DNA of 64,000 nucleotides from Actinoplanes couchii (GTDB lineage Bacteria; Actinomycetota; Actinomycetes; Mycobacteriales; Micromonosporaceae), in NCBI RefSeq assembly GCF_016862075.1, contig NZ_BOMG01000026.1:179336-243335 (forward strand). Reading direction: 5' to 3'. The translations under genes were made by a program, and so were the position numbers. The notes beneath the pieces were generated by a model. The model ran no database searches. It had not been told where the DNA came from and saw nothing but the letters and a program-made list of their open reading frames with translations. Positions 58,221-64,000 of this stretch are shown in pieces. Numbering within the stretch: the stretch's first letter is position 1; each line of letters starts with the position of its first letter.

Positions 58221-59837
58221 GTGAGAGGGAGCCGGGAGCCGGGAGCCGGGAGCCGCGAGCCGCGAGCGGGCTGGCGGACGGTAACTACCGAGCGGCGCCT
58301 GCTCGTCGTGGTGCGGACGACGGCGACCCTGACCCGGCTGCTCGACGTGATCGCGCTGGTCACGGCGGATCGGCGGGTCCAGGTGGTCTTCACCGTCGAC
58401 GACCGGAACGGCGCGATGCTGGCGACCGGTATGCGTTCCGTCCTGGATTCGCTGGACGCGCTGGTCGTCCCGTGGGCGGACGCCGTCGACGGCGCCTTCG
58501 ACCTGGTCCTGGCCGCCAGCGAGAACGACGACCTGGGTGACCTGGCCGCCCCCGTGATCGTCCTGCCGCACGGCGCCGGTCACCTGAAGTTCTACCCGGG
58601 CACGACGACGATCTCCGGGCTGACTCCGGACCGGGTGCGTGACCTGACCACCAGCACCACCTTCGCCCTGTCCCATCCCGATCAGCTCCAACGACTCGCC
58701 GCGGTGCATCCACCGGCCGCCGACAAGGCCCGGGTGGTAGGCGATCCCGCTCTCGGCCGGATGCTGGCGAGCAGTCACCGCGCACACTCGTACCGCCGGG
58801 GCCTGGACGCCACCGGCCGGCAACTGGTGGTCCTGGCCTCCACGTGGGGCCCGGACTCCCTGCTCGGATCATGGCCGGACCTGCCGGAACGCCTGCTGGC
58901 CGAACTGCCGGTGGATCAGTACCGGGTGGTCGCGGTCCTGCACCCGGGCATCTGGGCGCACGGCTCGTGGCAGGTCCGGGCCTGGTGGTCACGCGCCACC
59001 GAGTACGGCCTGCGCATCCTGCCGCCGGAGGACGGCTGGCAGGCCGCCCTGCTCGGGGCATCCTGCGTCCTGACCGATTTCGGTTCCCTCGGCCTGTACG
59101 CCGCCGCATTGGACCGCCCGGTGCTGCTGTCCCCGCGATCGAGTCCCAGCACGGTCCCGGGATCCCCGGCGGAGGTACTGGCCGGGCTGGCGCCGAGGCT
59201 CGACCCGGCGAGCGGGCTACGGGACCAGATCGACGCCACGATCCGCACGCACGTCTCCGGCCGTTTCGAGCAATTGTCCGCCTCGGCCGTGCAAGAACCG
59301 TGGCGGACCGCCGAAAGACTGCGATCGCTGCTGTACGAGCGGATGTCCCTGGCCGAGCCGGCGCACGCCGCCGAGTTCCCGCCGGTGCCGGTGCCCGCGG
59401 TCCGGCACAGCGGCCCGACGGCGATCCGCGCGAGCGCGACGGCCACGGACGAGCTGGTCACGCTGGTGCGTTACCCGAGCATCGCCGGGGCGGACGTACC
59501 GGAAAGCCTCGGTCATCGGCATCTGGTGGTCGAACTGGACCGGGCCCGTCTCGATCAGGCCGGCGCCGCGGACGTCCTGATCGTGCACGCCGACGAGCGT
59601 GCGGAGGCGGCCGCCCTGCTCCGGCGCTGGCCGCACGCCACCATGGTCGCCGCACGAATCGGCCCGGGCACCTGCTGGATTCACACCCGCGAATCCGCGG
59701 TCGTGCTGCACGGTCATTCCGGAATCGACACGACGGCATTGGCGTCCTGGGCCTACGTCCGGATCCCGCGGATTCCCGCTCAGGATCGGCTGAGGCTCGG
59801 CGACCGTGTCATGGACGTACGGGCGGAAGCTTGTTGA
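58221..59837 (+). CDS. CDP-glycerol-glycerophosphotransferase-like (GT-B fold) protein with repeat-bearing 5' end
   Basis: A 538-residue protein. The main chain looks like a GT-B glycosyl/glycerophosphotransferase-like fold: RRLLVVVRTTATLTRLLDVI, VIVLPHGAGHLKFYPG, and the later nucleotide-side segment LLGASCVLTDFGSLGLYAAALDRPVLL. The only in-frame start after the TAG at 58197 is GTG 58221; the next start-like codons lie inside the first strand (58309). The start is followed by six 7-base repeats (58227-58268) that read as part of the protein. A GTA stands where relatives might start (VTTERR). The role is unknown; it could act on a cell-surface polymer. Confidence 0.62.
   Translation: MRGSREPGAGSREPRAGWRTVTTERRLLVVVRTTATLTRLLDVIALVTADRRVQVVFTVDDRNGAMLATGMRSVLDSLDALVVPWADAVDGAFDLVLAASENDDLGDLAAPVIVLPHGAGHLKFYPGTTTISGLTPDRVRDLTTSTTFALSHPDQLQRLAAVHPPAADKARVVGDPALGRMLASSHRAHSYRRGLDATGRQLVVLASTWGPDSLLGSWPDLPERLLAELPVDQYRVVAVLHPGIWAHGSWQVRAWWSRATEYGLRILPPEDGWQAALLGASCVLTDFGSLGLYAAALDRPVLLSPRSSPSTVPGSPAEVLAGLAPRLDPASGLRDQIDATIRTHVSGRFEQLSASAVQEPWRTAERLRSLLYERMSLAEPAHAAEFPPVPVPAVRHSGPTAIRASATATDELVTLVRYPSIAGADVPESLGHRHLVVELDRARLDQAGAADVLIVHADERAEAAALLRRWPHATMVAARIGPGTCWIHTRESAVVLHGHSGIDTTALASWAYVRIPRIPAQDRLRLGDRVMDVRAEAC
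58227..58268. repeat. Heptanucleotide tandem repeat, six units
   Basis: Four exact copies of GGGAGCC (58227-58254) are followed by GCGAGCC and GCGAGCG. The array begins six bases after the proposed GTG start of the GT-B-like gene. Gain or loss of one 7-base unit would shift the reading frame. Confidence 0.9.
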
Positions 59838-62010
59838 GTTCGTCCTTGTATCTGGCGTAACGCGGATGCGCGAGGGCATAGAACCTCTCGGCGAGTGCGT
59901 CCCAGCCCCGGCGGGCGCCCTCGATGTCCCCACGGCGCCGCGCATTCCCGGCGACCAGATCGTCGATCTCCAGGTCGTAGGTGGTGGAACCGTTCTCCCG
60001 GGCCAGAGCGATCGACGAATCGAACAGCTCCCACTCCTCCAGCAGATCGTGCACCCGGGCCCGCACCAGATGAATCCGCGAGACGTTCCGCGGTTTCCCC
60101 GGATCGGTGAAAAGCATCGCCTCGTCGAGAAGGTCCCTCGCCTCCCGAGCCCGCCCGGCGCGAACCTCCAGATTGGCCAGTTCACGAGCGTGAATGCCCC
60201 GGGCCCTTCTCAGGTCAAAAGCCCGGTCAACTTCCAGCGCCTGCCGTACGAGATCAGCAGCCGCCCCGAACGAGTCCCGCGTCTGTTCAGCACCCCGATC
60301 GATGGCGTACTGGACACGGTCCCGCTCCAGCCGGGCCCGGAACTCCAGCAACGACGAGTCGAGCCGCGGAAATGCCACCCGTCTCGCGTGCTCTTCGGCG
60401 ATGTCCAGACTGGCGGCGGCCCGGTCGAACTCGGCGAGAGCCGTTTCGATACGTCCCCGGGTGCTGTACAACCGGGCACCGGCCAGATCGTCGCCGAGCA
60501 GGTGGGCGCTGCGGATCCCCCAGCCGATTCCGGTGGCGATCAGATGGTGCCGCCCGCGATAGGTCAGAACGATTTCCAGCGCCCCGCAGAGCCGGATCGC
60601 GATGTCGTGCAGCCCCGCATGATGGGCGAACTCGACCAGGTCCACCAGCAGAATCGTGTGCGTGTCCAAGTATTCGACCGGGCTCAGGTGCGTGATCCGC
60701 CAGGCCAGGTCGCCGGTCAGCGCACCGGGCCGCAATCGGTCGCCCTCGAGTGTGTGATCGGCGGCCATCGCGCATCGGGCGACGTCGTCGAGAAGCCGGC
60801 GCAGGGCCGCGTCCCGAACTTCGGCGGAGGGCACGACCCGCTGCCTGACCAGCCGCAACAGCCGGATCTGCCCGTCCGGCCCGTCGACCGCCAGACCGGC
60901 GCTCAGCAGCGTGTCGATCGTGGCGCCGGCCGGATGCCCGAGCAGCGCATCGGCGCTGTCCCGGGTGAACGAACGACCGGGATGAATGCTCAGCACCGCG
61001 AGATCCGCCCGCACCGCCTCCGGCAGGCTCTTCAGTCCCAGTGCGGTGAGAATGCCGTCGAATCCGCGCGGATCCTGCCCGGCCCGCAGTTCCGCGACGA
61101 GCCGCGCGACCGGCCGGACATCGGCACGCCGGAGCCGGAGAGTCGCTCCCGCGCGCCGCAGGAGATCGGGAATGTCGTCGCAGAGTTCCAGCAGTTGCCC
61201 GGTGGCCTCCGGTTCGGCGTCGAGAACCGTCGCGCCGACCTGATGCGCCAGCAGTTCCCGCCCGGCGCCGTCGTCCAGTCCACCGAGCAGCACCGGCGGG
61301 GTGGGGCACCACACGTGCAGGTCGTCGGTCAGTTCCCGGATGGTCAGCAGAACCAGGCTCAACGGCCAGTTCCGGGCCAGTTCCCGCGCCTCGGCGGCCC
61401 CGTCGACATTGTCGAAAACGAGCAGGAAACGGCCGTGCAGAAGGGCCCGCTCGTACCGCGTGAAAAGCTCCGCGTCACCTGCCTCCCCCATGCTCAGCCC
61501 GAGCTGCCGCAGCACCGAGGCGAACACTTCCGCGTATCGCAGCGCCCCGTCGGTGCGGAACTGGGCACAGTCGACGACCGCGTTCCCGTCCGGGTATTCC
61601 GCCGCCCGCAGATGCCGGACCTGCTGCGCCAGATACGTCTTGCCCCACCCGGAACGCCCGACGACGACACGGATCCCGGGCTCCCCCAGCTGGGCCAGAA
61701 CCGCGGTCCGATCCCGGAATCCGTCCGGTCCGGGAGGAACGATCAGATCCGTCCCACGGGCCTTCAGCTCAGCCATGGCGGCAAACAACTGAGCCCGGAA
61801 TTCCGGATCCTTCTCCAGCAGATCGACCACTTTCGCCGTACGAGCAGCCGGGTCTCTGGGAAGGGTGACGATCCGCCGGAACATCAACTGCCGCAGATTC
61901 CCCGCCCCGGCGAATGCGGCCCCGACAGCGGCCGGCACCACCAGTTTCGTGGTCTCCTCGCCGGCCAGTTGCAGAGCTTTGAGCGCCTCGTCAGCCAGGA
62001 CGTCGAGCAT
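59809..62010 (-). CDS. STAND-family P-loop ATPase with TPR-like C-terminus
   Basis: A 733-residue signalling ATPase. An N-terminal helical domain (about 1-105) is followed by a nucleotide-binding domain with Walker A VGRSGWGKTYLA (about 118-129) and Walker B FLLVFDNVD, then a helical arm and TPR-like repeats (for example ALAEFDRAAASLDIAEEHA, AREARDLLDEAMLF). No DNA-binding domain is present. ATG 62010 is preferred because GGGGGG precedes it; GTG 62034 is in frame but lacks a site. It could be a regulator or a defence-type sensor. Its end overlaps the convergent GT-B-like gene by 29 bases. Confidence 0.82.
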   Translation of the reverse strand: MLDVLADEALKALQLAGEETTKLVVPAAVGAAFAGAGNLRQLMFRRIVTLPRDPAARTAKVVDLLEKDPEFRAQLFAAMAELKARGTDLIVPPGPDGFRDRTAVLAQLGEPGIRVVVGRSGWGKTYLAQQVRHLRAAEYPDGNAVVDCAQFRTDGALRYAEVFASVLRQLGLSMGEAGDAELFTRYERALLHGRFLLVFDNVDGAAEARELARNWPLSLVLLTIRELTDDLHVWCPTPPVLLGGLDDGAGRELLAHQVGATVLDAEPEATGQLLELCDDIPDLLRRAGATLRLRRADVRPVARLVAELRAGQDPRGFDGILTALGLKSLPEAVRADLAVLSIHPGRSFTRDSADALLGHPAGATIDTLLSAGLAVDGPDGQIRLLRLVRQRVVPSAEVRDAALRRLLDDVARCAMAADHTLEGDRLRPGALTGDLAWRITHLSPVEYLDTHTILLVDLVEFAHHAGLHDIAIRLCGALEIVLTYRGRHHLIATGIGWGIRSAHLLGDDLAGARLYSTRGRIETALAEFDRAAASLDIAEEHARRVAFPRLDSSLLEFRARLERDRVQYAIDRGAEQTRDSFGAAADLVRQALEVDRAFDLRRARGIHARELANLEVRAGRAREARDLLDEAMLFTDPGKPRNVSRIHLVRARVHDLLEEWELFDSSIALARENGSTTYDLEIDDLVAGNARRRGDIEGARRGWDALAERFYALAHPRYARYKDELNKLPPVRP

Positions 62011-62083
62011 CCGGTTCCCCCCATCGACCGCCACCTACATTGTGGACGGCCGATCCCGGGCCACGACACCCCACCCTTCGCTT

Positions 62084-62710
62084 TCAAGCCGGCAAAGGCA
62101 CCGTCTGCAGAAAGGCGCTCAGCCGCTCACGAATCCCCGGGTCCACGTCGACGAACAGCAGCCGCACGTCACCCGGCTCGTCGCCACCGCCGCTGACCTG
62201 ACATTTCAGGTCCACCGACCCGTCCGGAAGCAGAATCTCGACCTTCACGAAAGCGCCCCGGGTCAAATCCTCGGACAGCCGGATCAGCGCCTCGTCCCCC
62301 ACCTCGTCCAGGTCGACGACGGCGTGCGCCCCGCCGATCGACAGATCCACGGTCCGCCCCGGAAACAGATGCCCCGACGGCAACACGAGCACCACCGGCA
62401 CCTGGGCCGGAATCCGTGCGGAACGACGCCGTTCGATGCCACCGGTGCTCTGTTCCACCCGTAGATAAACCCCGGGAAGACCATTCGCCGGTACGGCCAC
62501 CACGGTCCCGTCGATACTGAACCCGCGCCCGTTCTGCGTCCACAGCAGGGTCGCGTCGACCCCCACCATGGCGAACCCGGTGAACCCCAGCCGAAGCGTC
62601 CCGTCGACCTCACGCGCGACCCGGCAGTTCTGCACCGGCCCGCCCCCGATCGAAACGCTGACAGTCGGAACAGCCCACGGCTGCGCCTGCTCAGACATCG
62701 TGCCCGTCAT
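62084..62710 (-). CDS. PilZ-domain cyclic di-GMP-binding protein
   Basis: A 208-residue protein with a C-terminal PilZ domain: the arginine motif RRRSAR at 94-99 and DLSIGGA at 122-128, which together bind cyclic di-GMP. The N-terminal 90 residues form a YcgR-like beta domain. It should be a cytoplasmic receiver for the second messenger made by the GGDEF-EAL proteins in this window. ATG 62710 has AGGAAG nine bases upstream; ATG 62698 is the alternative. Confidence 0.85.
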   Translation of the reverse strand: MTGTMSEQAQPWAVPTVSVSIGGGPVQNCRVAREVDGTLRLGFTGFAMVGVDATLLWTQNGRGFSIDGTVVAVPANGLPGVYLRVEQSTGGIERRRSARIPAQVPVVLVLPSGHLFPGRTVDLSIGGAHAVVDLDEVGDEALIRLSEDLTRGAFVKVEILLPDGSVDLKCQVSGGGDEPGDVRLLFVDVDPGIRERLSAFLQTVPLPA

Positions 62711-62787
62711 AGCCGGTTACTTCCTGTTCCGAGCCGAATTCCTTCTCTTGAGCACGTTATCGGCACTTCCACCCCGCGCGCGGGCAG

Positions 62788-63231
62788 TCAGCGGTCCCCA
62801 CCCGTACCGAAATCAGGAATCAAGGCGCGAAGCGCAGCGAACTCCGCAACCGTGACGAAAGACGGATTGGCACCCTGCGGCTGCCGCAGAACCTCAAGAT
62901 CGAGACTTTCCCGTACGACATCCCGATGCACCCGCCGTCCCTCGTCCAGCCAGCGGAGCTCCATCGGCACACGCAGTTTGCCGTCCATGACGCGAGCCGG
63001 CCCCGTCAGTTCGCCGAGCCCCCACACGCCCGGCGCGACCCGCCGCCGATCCCCGCTGACCCAGAAGATCACCGGCTGGCCGGCGTCCATCAGCCGAGCC
63101 CGGTAGCCGTCCCGGACGCACCACCGCCGCACGGCTTCCCGCCGTTCCGCCACCGCGGCGATATCGGAGGTGACCCCGTTGGCCTTGAGCAACCAGGCAC
63201 CCAGATTCTCAGTGGTAACGGCAGAAGTCAC
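62788..63231 (-). CDS. EVE-domain (PUA-like) protein
   Basis: A 147-residue protein that looks like a single EVE domain, a PUA-like fold proposed to bind modified bases in DNA or RNA: LGAWLLKANG, RWCVRDGYRARLMDAGQPVIFWVSGD, VAPGVWGLGELTGPA and the late FVTVAEFAALRALIP. The GTG at 63231 is the first sensible start; an upstream extension would include basic, unlikely sequence. EVE proteins are common near restriction and defence genes, but no such gene is evident next to it here. Confidence 0.75.
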   Translation of the reverse strand: MTSAVTTENLGAWLLKANGVTSDIAAVAERREAVRRWCVRDGYRARLMDAGQPVIFWVSGDRRRVAPGVWGLGELTGPARVMDGKLRVPMELRWLDEGRRVHRDVVRESLDLEVLRQPQGANPSFVTVAEFAALRALIPDFGTGGDR

Positions 63232-63249
63232 CTCACCACGGTACGGGGC

Positions 63250-63277
63250 TTGCCCTGATCGGCATCGACGGTAGTAT
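63250..63277 (+). promoter_or_regulatory. Likely promoter of the surface-protein gene
   Basis: A -35-like TTGCCC at 63250-63255 and a good -10 TAGTAT at 63272-63277 are separated by 16 bases. The ATG is 37 bases downstream of the -10, with GGGGAG in between as ribosome-binding site. Confidence 0.5.
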
Positions 63278-63313
63278 TTCCGGGCTTTGGCCTTCAACGG
63301 GGAGTAAGACCAC

Positions 63314-64000
63314 ATGCGACGTAACATCACGGCCGGCGTTCTGATGGCGCTGGCACTTCTGGTTCCCGCGGCACCCGCGGCGGCACACGCTGCGGCGCCC
63401 GGTCTCGACGCGACGTGTCAGACGGTGGAGCGCAAGCTCTTCACGGACATCCGCAAGCTCATCACCATCGACCTGGACACCGCCACCGACACGGAGATCC
63501 GGGTCGTGGCCAACCAGATCCAGGCCGCGGCGAAAGCCGACGCGCTGCCGGTTCTGCCCGGCGCGATCCAGGAGGCACTGGACGGCACCGCCGAGGAGCT
63601 GAAGGCGTTCCTCAAGACGGGCGCGCTGTCCGCCTGGAAGGTGGACCTGCGGGTCTCGGTGACCCGGACGCTGAACAACGCCGGCCCGAAGGTGAAGGCG
63701 GGCGCACAGGACGTGCTCAAGGACGGCGGCACCGACGTCATGCTGACGTGGCTGAACGAGGGCCTGTACGCCGCACGGGCACTGGACTGCGCGGCCCAGC
63801 CCTCCCCGTCGGCAAGCATCACGTCAAGCCCGTCACCCAGCACCACGACGAGCGTGAAGCCCAGCACGTCACCGAGCACCACGACGACCGCCGAGCCGAC
63901 CCCCAGCCCGTCCACCAGCTCGTCGGCCCCCGGCACCGGAGGCAGCCTGCCCATCACCGGCTCCAGCACCGGAACCGTCGCAGCCATCGGCGGAGCCCTA
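63314..64000 (+). CDS. ALF-repeat surface protein with LPxTG sorting signal (3' end outside window)
   Basis: The first 229 residues of an exported protein. Signal peptide 1-27 (MRRNITAGVLMALALLVPAAPAAAHA), a helical ALF-type repeat (about 70-105: PGAIQEALDGTAEELKAFLKTGAL), a Ser/Thr/Pro-rich wall-spanning stretch (about 160-210) and LPITGS near residue 216, followed by the start of the closing hydrophobic segment. A sortase should attach it to the cell wall. The gene runs off the window before the stop codon, probably within a few dozen codons. Confidence 0.85.
   Translation, partial: MRRNITAGVLMALALLVPAAPAAAHAAAPGLDATCQTVERKLFTDIRKLITIDLDTATDTEIRVVANQIQAAAKADALPVLPGAIQEALDGTAEELKAFLKTGALSAWKVDLRVSVTRTLNNAGPKVKAGAQDVLKDGGTDVMLTWLNEGLYAARALDCAAQPSPSASITSSPSPSTTTSVKPSTSPSTTTTAEPTPSPSTSSSAPGTGGSLPITGSSTGTVAAIGGAL

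Noticed and set aside
58227..58268. CRISPR-like array
   Set aside because: Units are only 7 bases with no spacers; it is a simple tandem repeat.
1..64000. tRNA, rRNA, riboswitches, insertion sequences, prophage or attachment sites
   Set aside because: No cloverleaf, rRNA segment, transposase, integrase or long terminal repeat was recognised by reading both strands; a covariance-model search could still find a small RNA.

Overview
The window is high-GC, gene-dense bacterial DNA with frequent GTG starts, many 4-base ATGA/GTGA overlaps between genes, SigE-type sigma factors, AfsR/SARP-like and LuxR-LAL regulators, STAND ATPases with TPR repeats and WXG100 proteins. This points to a filamentous actinomycete, most likely Micromonosporaceae (Actinoplanes-like); the genus is inferred. 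No tRNA, rRNA, CRISPR array, insertion sequence or phage gene was seen, so it reads as chromosomal, partly accessory DNA.

Layout. 1-6.7 kb: end of a glycosyltransferase gene, a sugar-binding lipoprotein, a membrane GGDEF-EAL protein, a SigE-family sigma factor with a membrane partner, and a secreted GH5-like glycosidase. 6.9-13.7 kb: a stand-alone HTH protein next to an NB-ARC/TPR protein, an EEP-fold phosphohydrolase, a flavoprotein and a secreted esterase. 13.7-17.7 kb: a DUF4132 protein and a DUF4142 protein. 17.7-24.2 kb: a divergent catabolic cluster (IclR regulator and amidohydrolase against CoA-transferase, citryl-CoA-lyase-like protein, LigB/LigA-type dioxygenase and quinone oxidoreductase), with matching palindromes before each arm.

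24.1-36.3 kb: a minus-strand type VII secretion (T7SS) operon reading WXG100, FHA-containing EssC/EccC-type ATPase, small WXG protein, membrane substrate-like protein, two Mog1/PsbP-like proteins, a transglycosylase/ricin protein and a mycosin-like protein. The mycosin lacks all three catalytic residues and both transglycosylase-like domains lack the catalytic glutamate. EccB, EccD and EccE are absent. This is the most unusual system in the window. Regulators lie beside it (LuxR protein, AfsR-like protein). A second small ESX-like locus with an anchored NHL-repeat protein is at 54.9-57.5 kb.

39.2-51 kb: a PadR/HAAS-domain pair, then a compact set of genes for an aminohydroxybenzoate-type metabolite: GriI-like and GriH-like enzymes (expected route to 3-amino-4-hydroxybenzoate), a PaaK-like ligase and two FAD monooxygenases, flanked by two LAL-type LuxR regulators and a TetR-like protein. 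51-54.8 kb: a Crp/Fnr regulator and a second GGDEF-EAL protein. 57.5-64 kb: a YbaB-like protein, a GT-B-like protein whose start carries a heptanucleotide repeat, a STAND/TPR ATPase, a PilZ protein, an EVE-domain protein and the start of an LPxTG surface protein with an ALF repeat.

All calls come from reading the sequence; no database search was run.
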